NCBI GenBank assembly: GCA_964477085.1
Contig: CAYZDF010000001.1
Span: forward strand, 70,751 to 134,750
Origin: Dichloromethanomonas sp964477085
GTDB taxonomy: Bacteria; Bacillota; Desulfitobacteriia; Desulfitobacteriales; Syntrophobotulaceae
Direction: 5' to 3'
DNA: 64,000 nt
Of the stretch, positions 35,768 through 43,776 are shown one piece after another (position 1 is the first letter of the stretch; every line of letters starts with the position of its first letter). The notes beneath the pieces were generated by a model that worked only from the letters and a program-made list of their open reading frames with translations, was not told the origin of the DNA and did not search any database. Position numbers and translations under genes: made by a program.

Positions 35768-36703
35768 ATGATAAGAAAAAATATCGTTGTCATTATGGTT
35801 CTCGTATTATCGCTTGCTCTGGCAGGATGCTCCAAAAAGGAGGATTTTGCGATTAAGGTAAATGATAAGGTTGTTCCAATGAAATTGTATAATGAAAAAT
35901 TAGATGCCGTAAAAAGTTATCTGACACAGCAAGGCATGGATTTTGATAATAATCAAGGTAAAGCTACCTTAGAAAGTGTTAAGAATGAGGTGTTGGAAGG
36001 GCTGATTGGTACGGAGCTAATCAATCAGGAAATAGCCAAGAATAACTGGGATCTTAAAGATCCGAAGATTGCCAAACAGATAGAAGAGCTGAAAAGCCAG
36101 CTCCCTGGCCAGGATTATCAAAAATGGCTGGATCAACAGGCTATGACAGAAGACGAAGTGGTCAACTACTTTGCTTTTACCTCAAATGTAGCTAAAGATG
36201 TAACAGTCACAGACCAGGAAGTTAAGCAATATTTCGATTCTAATTATGCCAAGTATGGTGGTCAGGAAGAACAAGTCAAGGCAAGACATATTCTTGTGGC
36301 GACAGAAAAAGAGGCCTTAGAAGTTATTGAAGAGCTTAAAGGTGAAGCGGACTTCGCGGAGTTAGCTAAAAAGAAATCAACTGAACCAGCTGCCAAGACT
36401 TCAGGCGGAGACTTAGGCTACTTTACGCGGGGCCAGATGGTACCGACATTTGAAGAAGCTGCTTTCAGCCAAGCGGTTGGGAAAATATCGGAGAAACCGG
36501 TTAAAACAGATTTTGGATACCATGTTATCCTCGTTGAAGATCATAAACAAGCTGTAAAGCCTGACTTTGAGAAAGCAAAGGATCAAGTCAAAGAAGATGC
36601 CCTCAAATATGCTAAAGATCAAACGATCGAGAGTTATTATTCAAAACTAAGGCAGGAAGCTAAAATTGAATATGCTGAAGGTTTAAAACCTTCAGCATCC
36701 TAA
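35768..36703 (+). CDS. prsA: PrsA-type peptidyl-prolyl isomerase lipoprotein
   Basis: This is an extracytoplasmic foldase for exported proteins. From the ATG at 35768 the 311 residues start with a lipoprotein signal whose lipobox is LALAGC. A SurA/trigger-like N-part and one parvulin domain (VKARHILVATEKEA, FAELAKKKSTEPAAKTSGGD, GYHVILVEDH) follow. A longer in-frame start lies upstream of its own promoter and is rejected. GAGGAG precedes the chosen start. Confidence 0.9.
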   Translation: MIRKNIVVIMVLVLSLALAGCSKKEDFAIKVNDKVVPMKLYNEKLDAVKSYLTQQGMDFDNNQGKATLESVKNEVLEGLIGTELINQEIAKNNWDLKDPKIAKQIEELKSQLPGQDYQKWLDQQAMTEDEVVNYFAFTSNVAKDVTVTDQEVKQYFDSNYAKYGGQEEQVKARHILVATEKEALEVIEELKGEADFAELAKKKSTEPAAKTSGGDLGYFTRGQMVPTFEEAAFSQAVGKISEKPVKTDFGYHVILVEDHKQAVKPDFEKAKDQVKEDALKYAKDQTIESYYSKLRQEAKIEYAEGLKPSAS

Positions 36704-36746
36704 TCAGTTAAAATTTAGTGACGTATAAGATCTTGGACCAAACTAT

Positions 36747-36780
36747 GGATGCTCATATATATGGGCATCCTATTTTATAT
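36747..36780 (+). terminator. Terminator of prsA
   Basis: GGATGCTC (36747-36754) and GGGCATCC (36763-36770), with one G-T pair, are followed by TATTTTATATTT. The rest of the gap 36704-37016 holds only the spoVT promoter. Confidence 0.7.
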
Positions 36781-36945
36781 TTCTGTTAACCATCTTAAGA
36801 TATACAATCCATAGATATGTGGATTAAATTAATACCTGTGGTAATAATTAGATAATAGTATTGCTGAATATTGGCGACTCCACTCATACTGTGATGAGAG
36901 GACGTGATTGAAAAAGTTATTCTTTTTTTGTGGTATGGAAAAATA

Positions 36946-36976
36946 TGAATAATAAAGCAGTACTGGATATATACTA
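36946..36976 (+). promoter_or_regulatory. Sigma-G/F-type forespore promoter for spoVT
   Basis: TGAATA (36946-36951) and TATACTA (36970-36976) are 18 bases apart. They closely match the forespore pattern TGNATA ... CATACTA, with a single change in the first base of the -10. spoVT is a sigma-G gene in B. subtilis. The predicted start is about 33 bases before the TTG start codon. Confidence 0.65.
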
Positions 36977-37016
36977 AGATTGAATCAGTTGCTTTGGAAA
37001 AAGGAGGGAGAACTTA

Positions 37017-37565
37017 TTGAAAGCAACCGGAATTGTCAGAAGGATTGATGATCTTGGCCGCGTAGTAATCCCCAAGGAAATTCGCCGGACATTACGGATA
37101 AGAGAAGGCGATCCACTGGAGATCTTTGTGGACAGAGAAGGGGAAGTCATACTTAAGAAATACTCGCCTATAGGTGAGTTGGGAGATTTTGCCAAGGAAT
37201 ATGCAGATTCATTATTTGAGGCTACTGGGCATATTGCTTGTATCGGTGACAGAGATGTCATCATAGCTGTTGCAGGAGCTTCCAAGAAAGAGTATCTGAA
37301 TAAACCCCTTGGCCCATCAGCAGAACAAGCAATGGAAGATAGAAAAACGATTTTCACTTCGGGGGAAAATTCTATTCTTAAGGATAATGAAAGTGATGAC
37401 AAGGGAAGAGTAACCAGTCAGGTTATTGCTCCCATCATTGCAGAAGGAGATCCAATCGGAGTAGTTATCCTGATGTCAAAAGATCCAAATGCTAAGATGG
37501 GTGACTTAGAGACCAAGTTAGTAGAAACTGCGGCGGGGTTTTTAGCAAAACAGATGGAACAATAG
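37017..37565 (+). CDS. spoVT: Stage V sporulation regulator SpoVT
   Basis: SpoVT is the forespore transcription factor that tunes sigma-G genes. The 182 residues have an AbrB/SpoVT swapped-hairpin DNA-binding domain (TGIVRRIDDLGRVVIPKEIR) and a C-terminal GAF-like domain (about 55-182). The start is TTG with AAGGAGGGAG ahead. A strong terminator follows. Confidence 0.96.
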   Translation: MKATGIVRRIDDLGRVVIPKEIRRTLRIREGDPLEIFVDREGEVILKKYSPIGELGDFAKEYADSLFEATGHIACIGDRDVIIAVAGASKKEYLNKPLGPSAEQAMEDRKTIFTSGENSILKDNESDDKGRVTSQVIAPIIAEGDPIGVVILMSKDPNAKMGDLETKLVETAAGFLAKQMEQ

Positions 37566-37594
37566 TAACATGTCAAAAGAGAATAGCTAAAATG

Positions 37595-37646
37595 GCGTGT
37601 CGCAAAACGTTTACTAAAAAACGTCGCGGACACGCTGCTTTTTATT
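37595..37646 (+). terminator. Terminator of spoVT
   Basis: GCGTGTC (37595-37601) and GACACGC (37629-37635), with further pairing inside, are followed by TGCTTTTTATT. Confidence 0.8.
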
Positions 37647-37718
37647 GAAAAAAGAAATAATTACATGTATACAGGAGTATTTCTCTATTTAGCCTTTATT
37701 GGTTCAGAGCAAAGTTTT

Positions 37719-37747
37719 TTGCACAATTGAGACTTCCGCTATATAAT
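37719..37747 (+). promoter_or_regulatory. Sigma-A promoter for yabN/mazG
   Basis: TTGCAC (37719-37724) and a perfect TATAAT (37742-37747) are exactly 17 bases apart, just before the AAGGAGG ribosome site. Confidence 0.7.
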
Positions 37748-37768
37748 TCTATAAAGGAGGTTCGGATT

Positions 37769-38932
37769 GTGACACCAGTTTTACATATCATCGGCATGGG
37801 ACATGAAGGGCTGGATAAGCTTACCCTAAGGACATGGAAAATTTTATCAAAAGCTCAACTTATCTTTGTATTATCTAAAGAGCATAAAACTGTGAAAGAA
37901 ATGATAGCCGAAGGGTATCCCTGTCTTGAAATTGGCGAATCAGAAGATAGGGGTGACTGGGAAGCGGCTGTGGACTATCTGGTCAATAAAATTACCAGTA
38001 CGCTTAGAAAAGAGTACATGGTATTAGCTTTGCCAGGATACCCCCTTAGGGAAGGACGCATCATTACAGGATTAGAACGATCTTTAGGTCAGTGCTTTCA
38101 AATTGATGCAAGTTCACTGTCTGATCCACATTCTATAGAGAGATTGATGGGAATAATGGCAGAACTTCGGTCCTCCTGGGGATGTCCATGGGATAAAGAA
38201 CAAAATCATGAGTCGCTGCGAAAGTACCTTGTTGAAGAGACCTATGAAGTAATAGAAGCCATAGATACCAAAAATATGAATAATTTCTGTGAAGAATTGG
38301 GAGACTTATTACTGCAAGTCGTCTTTCACTCACGGATCGCACAGGAAGAGGAACATTTCTCACTTGCTGATGTCATAAAGACTATCTCCGATAAACTCGT
38401 ACGCCGTCATCCTCATGTATTCGGTTCAGTAATAGCTGAAACGAGTGAAGCAGTTCTCACCAATTGGGAAGCTATCAAAAAAGATGAGAAAGCTGCACAA
38501 GGTAATTCTCGCCAGACTGAAACTGAAGATTACTTTCGAATTCCCAAAGGGCTGCCTGCTCTCCTATTGGCAGAAAAAGTTCAGAAAAAAGCAGCGAAGA
38601 TAGGTTTTGACTGGGAAGGATACCAGGGGCCTCTCGCTAAGATCAGAGAAGAGTTGGTAGAGTTAGAAAACGAAATTGGTAATAGTCAAAGGTTAGAGGA
38701 AGAGTTCGGAGACCTATTGTTTTCAGTCGTTAATTTATCCCGTCCGCTACAAATCAATGCTGAGGAAGCACTACGTCTTGGTACAATAAAATTTCAAAAA
38801 CGGTTTAATGACATGTTGGCTTTAATCCGAAAGAAGGGACTTGATGTTGAGAACTTGAGCCTGTCAGAATTGGATTTATACTGGGATCAGGTTAAATTTA
38901 AAGAAAATAATGGTACTTTAGGCGCATTTTAG
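37769..38932 (+). CDS. mazG: YabN-like protein: shortened methylase domain plus MazG
   Basis: MazG hydrolyses nucleoside triphosphates, including damaged ones. The 387-residue protein carries a tandem MazG unit from about residue 128 (ELRSSWGCPWDKEQNHESLR, then EETYEVIEAI). A C-terminal repeat follows (GLPALLLAEKVQKKAAKIGF and EEFGDLLFSVVNL). The N-part starts like tetrapyrrole methylases (LHIIGMGHEGLDKLT) but is only about 120 residues long against about 220 in B. subtilis YabN (489 residues). GTG start with AAGGAGGTT ahead. The N-domain is probably inactive as a methylase. Confidence 0.9.
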   Translation: MTPVLHIIGMGHEGLDKLTLRTWKILSKAQLIFVLSKEHKTVKEMIAEGYPCLEIGESEDRGDWEAAVDYLVNKITSTLRKEYMVLALPGYPLREGRIITGLERSLGQCFQIDASSLSDPHSIERLMGIMAELRSSWGCPWDKEQNHESLRKYLVEETYEVIEAIDTKNMNNFCEELGDLLLQVVFHSRIAQEEEHFSLADVIKTISDKLVRRHPHVFGSVIAETSEAVLTNWEAIKKDEKAAQGNSRQTETEDYFRIPKGLPALLLAEKVQKKAAKIGFDWEGYQGPLAKIREELVELENEIGNSQRLEEEFGDLLFSVVNLSRPLQINAEEALRLGTIKFQKRFNDMLALIRKKGLDVENLSLSELDLYWDQVKFKENNGTLGAF

Positions 38933-39008
38933 TATCAGCTAGAAGGAAAATGAGTTTTAGTAGCGAATATAGGGACTAAAAGTTTATATTTCATTAGGAG
39001 GGAGACTC

Positions 39009-39281
39009 TTGAATAAAGCAGAACTTGTTGCTGCGGTAGCAGAAAAAACAGAATTCACCAAGAAGGATGCAGAAAAAGCGGTAGCTGCTGTATTTGACTC
39101 AATCAGCCAGGCAATGGCAGCGGGTGAAAAAGTTCAACTCGTCGGTTTTGGAACTTTTGAGGTCAAAAAACGCGAAGAGCGTATTGGCAGAAATCCTCAA
39201 ACCAAAGCAGAAATAGTAATTCCTGCTTGTAAGGTTCCGGGATTCAAAGCTGGAAAAGCACTTAAAGAAGCTGTACAATAA
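39009..39281 (+). CDS. hup: HU-type nucleoid protein
   Basis: The 90-residue HU/IHF-family protein bends and packs DNA. It shows MNKAELVAAVAEKTEFTKKD, VGFGTFEVKKREERIGRNPQ and a C-terminal FKAGKALKEAV, the complete family pattern. The start is TTG with GGAGGGAG ahead. It is placed between mazG and rqcP as in many Clostridia. Confidence 0.96.
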   Translation: MNKAELVAAVAEKTEFTKKDAEKAVAAVFDSISQAMAAGEKVQLVGFGTFEVKKREERIGRNPQTKAEIVIPACKVPGFKAGKALKEAVQ

Positions 39282-39304
39282 CTTTAGGAAACTTTATATG
39301 TTAA

Positions 39305-39338
39305 GAAAAACAGGTTCTTCGGAACCTTGTTTTTTTGT
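39305..39338 (+). terminator. Terminator of hup
   Basis: GGTTC (39313-39317) and GAACC (39322-39326) close a stable C(TTCG)G tetraloop. Flanking A and T runs extend the stem. Confidence 0.8.
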
Positions 39339-39379
39339 CTTGAGAGTACTTTAAAAGTATAAGGAGGCTGGTGTAACCG

Positions 39380-39637
39380 TTGAGACTGGATAAGTATCTA
39401 AAAGTATCACGTTTAATTAAACGAAGAACTGTAGCTAAAGATGTCTGTGAGGGAGAAAAGGTCAGTGTGAATGGGAGATTAGCCAAGCCTTCGGCAGACA
39501 TCAAGCCAGGAGATATCATAACCATAGACATGAGAAACCATATTTTGGAGGTTAAAGTTGTCGCTACTCCTCAAAGTATCAGAGCCGAGGAAGCACATTC
39601 TTTGTTTGAAGTACTTAAAGATCAAAAAAAAGAATAA
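39380..39637 (+). CDS. rqcP: Ribosome quality-control S4-domain protein RqcP
   Basis: RqcP (YabO) works with RqcH to add alanine tails to nascent chains on stalled 50S subunits. The 85-residue protein is an S4 domain (MRLDKYLKVSRLIKRRTVAK, DVCEGEKVSVNGR) with the right length and position. TTG start; AAGGAGG lies 12 bases ahead. Confidence 0.9.
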   Translation: MRLDKYLKVSRLIKRRTVAKDVCEGEKVSVNGRLAKPSADIKPGDIITIDMRNHILEVKVVATPQSIRAEEAHSLFEVLKDQKKE

Positions 39638-39655
39638 TTTGAGACATAATGACTT

Positions 39656-39687
39656 GCAGGTTGGGAAGGTACCGACCTGCTTTTTTT
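39656..39687 (+). terminator. Terminator of rqcP
   Basis: GCAGGT (39656-39661) and ACCTGC (39675-39680), with inner GG/CC pairing, are followed by seven T. Confidence 0.85.
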
Positions 39688-39755
39688 ACTATTGGAGTAA
39701 ATGAACGGAATACAGAGTTTTTTATAGTTAAGTATGTCTAAATGTAACCTGACTT

Positions 39756-39785
39756 GAATATTGTTTAGTCAGGAAGGGATACGGA
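39756..39785 (+). promoter_or_regulatory. Possible sigma-E promoter for yabPQ
   Basis: GAATATT (39756-39762) fits the sigma-E -35 pattern (G/T)(A/C)ATATT. GATACGGA 15 bases later shares ATAC with the -10 pattern CATACAnT. yabP is a sigma-E gene in B. subtilis. GATACG is tandemly repeated here, so the exact -10 is unclear. Confidence 0.45.
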
Positions 39786-39801
39786 TACGGAGGGATTAGA
39801 A

Positions 39802-40083
39802 ATGACTGAAAAAAGAGAAGATAGTTTACATAAGATTATGATGGATGACAGAAAGCTTCTTGTTATAATGGGTGTCAAAAAAGTCAGATCATTCGATACC
39901 AAAGAAATAGTCTTAGACACTATAAGAGGTGGACTTGTCATTAAGGGGCAGGAATTAGGTGTCAAAAATCTTGATTTGGAACAGTCGGAAGTAGAGATAG
40001 AAGGTCAGATTGATATCTTAACGTATGCTTCTAACCGTTCCAGGGAATCGTCCAAGGGTGTGTGGGAGAGAATTTTTAAATAA
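39802..40083 (+). CDS. yabP: Sporulation protein YabP
   Basis: YabP is a small mother-cell protein needed for late sporulation in Bacillus. The 93 residues show RKLLVIMGVKKVRSFDTKEI, GGLVIKGQELGVKNL and VEIEGQIDILTY, the YabP/YqfC pattern. CGGAGGGA precedes the ATG. yabQ follows closely. Confidence 0.9.
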   Translation: MTEKREDSLHKIMMDDRKLLVIMGVKKVRSFDTKEIVLDTIRGGLVIKGQELGVKNLDLEQSEVEIEGQIDILTYASNRSRESSKGVWERIFK

Positions 40084-40133
40084 GACTATGTCCAGGAAGG
40101 GGAGTAATCTCAATTAGTGAGTTCGGTGTTTTA

Positions 40134-40607
40134 TTGATAATCATTTTCAGTGGTGTTCTTGTAGGATTTTGTTTCGATTTTTACAGGATTATTAGGTGGC
40201 GAATGGGATTTAACAAGGTCCTGACATTTATGGGGGACCTGTTTTTTTCCATTATTGCTCTTCTGGTCATCTATTACTTTGCACAAATGGCAAATTACCT
40301 GGAACTTCGTTTTTATATGTTCCTGGGCAGTCTTCTAGGTTTACTCTTCTATCTACGCTTTCAAAGCAACTCTTCCAAAAGGTTATTTGATTTTATCCTA
40401 AGAACTGTCTTATATTTTAAGACAATCCTGGTAATATTGATCATGAATACCGTCAAAGCAATAATTAGAATTCTAACCTTATTCATGAGTATTCCTTATG
40501 GCCTCTTAAATTGGTTTGCCTTACTCCTTTTCAGGTTTGGGCAAGCCTTAGGAAAAGAGTCTGTGACAAAAGTAAAAGGGCGAATAACCAAAACTCCTAG
40601 ACAATAA
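40134..40607 (+). CDS. yabQ: Spore cortex protein YabQ
   Basis: YabQ is a membrane protein required for spore cortex formation. From a TTG at 40134 it has 157 residues with several hydrophobic segments and FCFDFYRIIRWR after the first helix. No ribosome site precedes this TTG. The frame stays open upstream, and an ATT at 40113 lies 8 bases after a good AAGGGGAG site. Starting there adds ISEFGVL, which would complete the first membrane helix. The true start is probably 40113 with a rare codon, but this is inference. Confidence 0.85.
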   Translation: MIIIFSGVLVGFCFDFYRIIRWRMGFNKVLTFMGDLFFSIIALLVIYYFAQMANYLELRFYMFLGSLLGLLFYLRFQSNSSKRLFDFILRTVLYFKTILVILIMNTVKAIIRILTLFMSIPYGLLNWFALLLFRFGQALGKESVTKVKGRITKTPRQ

Positions 40608-40731
40608 TAGGACTAAAAGGAAAAATAGCTAACAACTATTGATTTTACCATATATTAGGTTTATAATTACAAATACTTAGAATGTACTTATTTTGTATAT
40701 AAATTGTAGTAGAATTTATTAAGTTGTAGGG

Positions 40732-40980
40732 ATGGCTGCTGTGCATTGGGAAATAAGAGGCTTGGAAAAGTTAAGCTTCCGTGAAAGACAAGCAGTTATG
40801 CTTAAAGAAAGTGGCCACTCCAGTGAGGATGTTGCCAAAATTCTGAATGTAAGTATTAGTTCGGTCTCGACGATGCTTGCCAGGGCCAAGACAAAAGGAT
40901 ATCAAATCGTAGGGATAATTACTGATAGTGAGTTTGGTTTGAATTATCCCGTGGTGGAGGATGTTCAGGAAAATGAGTGA
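40732..40980 (+). CDS. Small sigma-factor region 4-like helix-turn-helix protein
   Basis: The 82-residue protein has LSFRERQAVMLKESGHSSED and VAKILNVSISSVSTMLARAK, a sigma-70 region 4/LuxR-type helix-turn-helix, and little else. It has no region 2, so it is not a full sigma factor. The ATG at 40732 or a GTG at 40741 could start it; both have weak sites. It overlaps divIC by 8 bases. It may regulate the division or sporulation genes around it, but that is a guess from position. Confidence 0.7.
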   Translation: MAAVHWEIRGLEKLSFRERQAVMLKESGHSSEDVAKILNVSISSVSTMLARAKTKGYQIVGIITDSEFGLNYPVVEDVQENE

Positions 40981-41290
40981 AAAAAGACCCACCAAAAAAC
41001 GAAAACGCAGAGCAAATCCTCTGGTTGTCCTTATGATGGGAACTGCCTTAATGCTTGCGGGGAGTTGGTCATATCAATTGTTGAAGACAGACCAGTCCAT
41101 CGAGGATAAAAAGGCTCTACTGGTTGCCCAAAAAAAAGAGTTAATCGTGCAGAACGACAGACTGCGTGGGGAAATAGAGAAACTGAATACACCAAGTTAC
41201 ATAGAACAATTAGCGAGGGAAAAACTGGGCTTGGTTCGCAAGGGAGAAATACTCATTGCTCCTAAGGAACCTGCCGGCGGACAAAACTGA
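40973..41290 (+). CDS. divIC: Septum formation initiator DivIC/FtsL family
   Basis: DivIC is a bitopic division protein that works with FtsL and DivIB at the septum. The 105 residues have a very basic cytoplasmic head (KKRKRRANP), one membrane helix (about 18-38) and a leucine/asparagine-type coiled coil. The tail has the family pattern YIEQLAREKLGLVRKGE. The ATG at 40973 was preferred because GGAGG directly abuts the alternative ATG at 40961. Confidence 0.9.
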   Translation: MSEKRPTKKRKRRANPLVVLMMGTALMLAGSWSYQLLKTDQSIEDKKALLVAQKKELIVQNDRLRGEIEKLNTPSYIEQLAREKLGLVRKGEILIAPKEPAGGQN

Positions 41291-41300
41291 AGAAGAAAAG

Positions 41301-41342
41301 AGGCTGTTTTTAAGGCATATAGGGCTTTAAAAACAGCCTTTA
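41301..41342 (+). terminator. Hairpin after divIC
   Basis: A perfect 13-bp stem (41301-41313 with 41327-41339) begins AGGCTGTTTTT. The T tail is short, but the stem is long and directly follows the gene. Confidence 0.65.
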
Positions 41343-41462
41343 AACATTAATCAAAAAAATGTAACTTATTGTCATTTGATTTGTATTATTTGTTGTTGCA
41401 GCCTGACAGAGAGGATTATTTGCAGAAGTAATGGTGATCATGGCTTAAATAACTACCCGGGT

Positions 41463-41495
41463 TAGACAAGCTTCGCAAGGCAAATGAGCTATAAT
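41463..41495 (+). promoter_or_regulatory. spoIIE promoter with 21-bp spacing (Spo0A-type)
   Basis: TAGACA (41463-41468) and a perfect TATAAT (41490-41495) are separated by 21 bases. Spo0A-activated sigma-A promoters of spoIIE and spoIIG in Bacillus have the same unusual 21-22 bp spacing. A partial 0A-like TTCGCAA lies in the spacer. The predicted start, about 41502, excludes the upstream in-frame ATG at 41497 and supports the ATG at 41524. Confidence 0.65.
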
Positions 41496-41523
41496 TATGC
41501 CATTAAATGGAAGAGGTGGCAGT

Positions 41524-43614
41524 ATGGCTGAATGGGCTACTTTTAAAGCGGATAAGGTTCTTAACAAATTATCGGGTCATTTGGGAATGTATCTGCTAAT
41601 CGGAGTGTTTGGCTGTATGATAGCGAGAGCAAATGTGCTTGGTATCTTTCCTTTTGCTACCGCCTATATTGCGGTACTTGCAATGAATAAGAATAAGTGG
41701 GTGATACCTGCTTTAATAGGAATAATTCTAGGCATTTTTTCGATTCAGGATCTTACCCTTTTGGTTGAGGTTATTCCTGGAGCTATGATATGCGCACTTA
41801 TCATCCCCAAGATTAAAGATCAAAGAGGAGAGGTTATTTTACTCTCTGTTTTAACAGCTGTATTAACGATTACTCCTGGATTAGTTTATTCGTGGTTCTC
41901 TCACAAACTGGGGCAGGAAATGCTTATTATTCAAATTGCTCAGGGTGTTCTGGCCGCAGGATTTTCGGTTATCTTTTTTTATGCATTTATGCATAGAGAC
42001 AGTATTATGAAGGGTAACTTCAGCGGCGAACAAGGAATGGTCTGGATTCTGATGCTAGCCGTGTGTCTTAGCGGGCTGCAGGGATTAGTCATAGGCGAGA
42101 TTAACCTCCAGATTGTTATTATAAGCTTTTTTATCCTTTATATTTCTGATCGGTTTGGGGCCGGTTCAGCAGCTGGGGCAGGAGCGATACTGGGATTTCT
42201 CCTCAAGTGGAATTTTGGGATAGAGAACCTTATGGATGCGGGTATCTACGGTTTATTAGGATTTGTTTGTGGCGGATTTAGAACGTTTGGCAAAATTGGT
42301 TTAACCATCTCTTATAGTGCTGCCGTAATGATGATAGCTTACTTTGTCAATGAAAGTTTCTTGTCATCTCATCTCTACTCTTCTGCCCTGGGACTATTGC
42401 TTTTTATCCTTTTACCCAGGAAGAGAAAGGATAGGACCAGATTTAAAAAGAAAGTGATGCCTGAGATTGAGACTACCGTCAGTAAGGTCAAAACCTTAGC
42501 CGATATTTTTGATCAACTGGCATTTGGCTTCCAGGCGGCAGGACTGGAACCTAAATTGAAGCCTGACGTTCCAGAGTTAATGAATGTTTTGGTAGAAAGA
42601 ATCTGTAAAAACTGCCCTACAGTCAACTACTGTTGGGAAAGAGAATTTTACAGGACCTATAATTTTATGTTTGATTTATTTGCGCTTCAGGAAGAGGAAA
42701 TAGGGTCCACTGATATTGATGAGGCTAGTATACCTCCTGAATGGAGTAAATATTGTGGTCGTTTGAAAGAATTAATGCTGGGTGCAAGGTTTATTCTCGA
42801 ACAACAGAAGGATAGAGAAGTATGGCAAAAAAGATTAGCCTTAAATCGGGATGCGTTAGCTGAACAATATCGCAGTGTCTCTCAGGTTATTAGCCACCTG
42901 GCTCATGAGTTGCACTCCAAACATAATCTGGAAGAGGGAAAACCTCTTGTATGGTCGCGTCAGCATCGATTAATGCTGGACTTAGGAGTAGGCACCTTTA
43001 TAAAAACAGGAAATGGTATCAGTGGAGATAATTTTTGCACAGTTCCCTTATCACCAACGAAAAGTGCCCTAATCGTATGTGACGGGATGGGCGTGGGTGA
43101 AGAAGCTGCCAGAATGAGTTCAGCAGCATTGACCATCTTGGAGCAATTGCTTAGCACTGGCTTTGAGCCTGAAGGTGCAGTTAAAGCTTTGAATTCTATT
43201 TTGGTACTTCGTTCACCGGAGGAAAGCTTCGTGACTATTGACATGGCTGTCTTAAATCTGGAATCCGACAGTGTTCGTTTTATAAAGATCGGAGCAGCCC
43301 CTACGTATGTGATTGGAAAAGATAAAGTAGAGATCATTAAAACGTCAAGTCTTCCTGCGGGGATACTTAATGATATTGACATACCGGTAATGGACAGTGT
43401 GTTTAAGAATCAGACCTTGGTGATCGTAACAGATGGCGTTCTTGATGTTGTTAATAAGGAAGAAGATTGGTTAAAAAACTTCCTGGAGAAGACCAAAGAG
43501 ATACCAGCTCAGGAATTAGCGGATAGAATCATCAAGGAAGCCATAACACTATCCGGAGGCAGCCTGGAAGATGATGGTGTTGTGCTTGTCGTCTCGAGAA
43601 AAGATGTACAGTAA
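41524..43614 (+). CDS. spoIIE: Stage II sporulation serine phosphatase SpoIIE
   Basis: SpoIIE dephosphorylates SpoIIAA in the forespore and so activates sigma-F. The 696 residues have an N-terminal membrane part of about ten segments (20-300), a central regulatory region with cysteines (ICKNCPTVNYCW) and a C-terminal PP2C-type domain. The phosphatase metal-binding Asp motifs are visible: VCDGMGVGEEAA, VTDGVLDV and EDDGVVLVV. AGAGGTGG precedes the ATG at 41524. Confidence 0.95.
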   Translation: MAEWATFKADKVLNKLSGHLGMYLLIGVFGCMIARANVLGIFPFATAYIAVLAMNKNKWVIPALIGIILGIFSIQDLTLLVEVIPGAMICALIIPKIKDQRGEVILLSVLTAVLTITPGLVYSWFSHKLGQEMLIIQIAQGVLAAGFSVIFFYAFMHRDSIMKGNFSGEQGMVWILMLAVCLSGLQGLVIGEINLQIVIISFFILYISDRFGAGSAAGAGAILGFLLKWNFGIENLMDAGIYGLLGFVCGGFRTFGKIGLTISYSAAVMMIAYFVNESFLSSHLYSSALGLLLFILLPRKRKDRTRFKKKVMPEIETTVSKVKTLADIFDQLAFGFQAAGLEPKLKPDVPELMNVLVERICKNCPTVNYCWEREFYRTYNFMFDLFALQEEEIGSTDIDEASIPPEWSKYCGRLKELMLGARFILEQQKDREVWQKRLALNRDALAEQYRSVSQVISHLAHELHSKHNLEEGKPLVWSRQHRLMLDLGVGTFIKTGNGISGDNFCTVPLSPTKSALIVCDGMGVGEEAARMSSAALTILEQLLSTGFEPEGAVKALNSILVLRSPEESFVTIDMAVLNLESDSVRFIKIGAAPTYVIGKDKVEIIKTSSLPAGILNDIDIPVMDSVFKNQTLVIVTDGVLDVVNKEEDWLKNFLEKTKEIPAQELADRIIKEAITLSGGSLEDDGVVLVVSRKDVQ

Positions 43615-43678
43615 GGGATAAATGATAAACAGCTTTAAAGATATAGATAAAGGCAATGATTACATTTTGACAAGATGG

Positions 43679-43696
43679 TATTTTCCATGGAAAATA
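43679..43696. repeat. Perfect 18-bp palindrome before tilS
   Basis: TATTTTCCATGGAAAATA is a perfect palindrome. A consensus TTGACA lies at 43667-43672, and TATAAC at 43695-43700 is 22 bases further. The palindrome fills the space between them like an operator. The regulator is unknown. Confidence 0.55.
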
Positions 43697-43713
43697 TAAC
43701 TAATAAATATTTA

Positions 43714-43734
43714 CTCCCGTTGCAAGGACGGGAG
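43714..43734 (+). terminator. GC-rich hairpin in the tilS leader
   Basis: CTCCCGT (43714-43720) and ACGGGAG (43728-43734) form a 7-bp stem followed by CAAATCTGTTTTTAG, about 40 bases before the tilS ATG. It could end upstream transcription or attenuate tilS. Confidence 0.45.
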
Positions 43735-43776
43735 CAAATCTGTTTTTAGTCAAACTAGTGGAGGAACACTAAAGCT

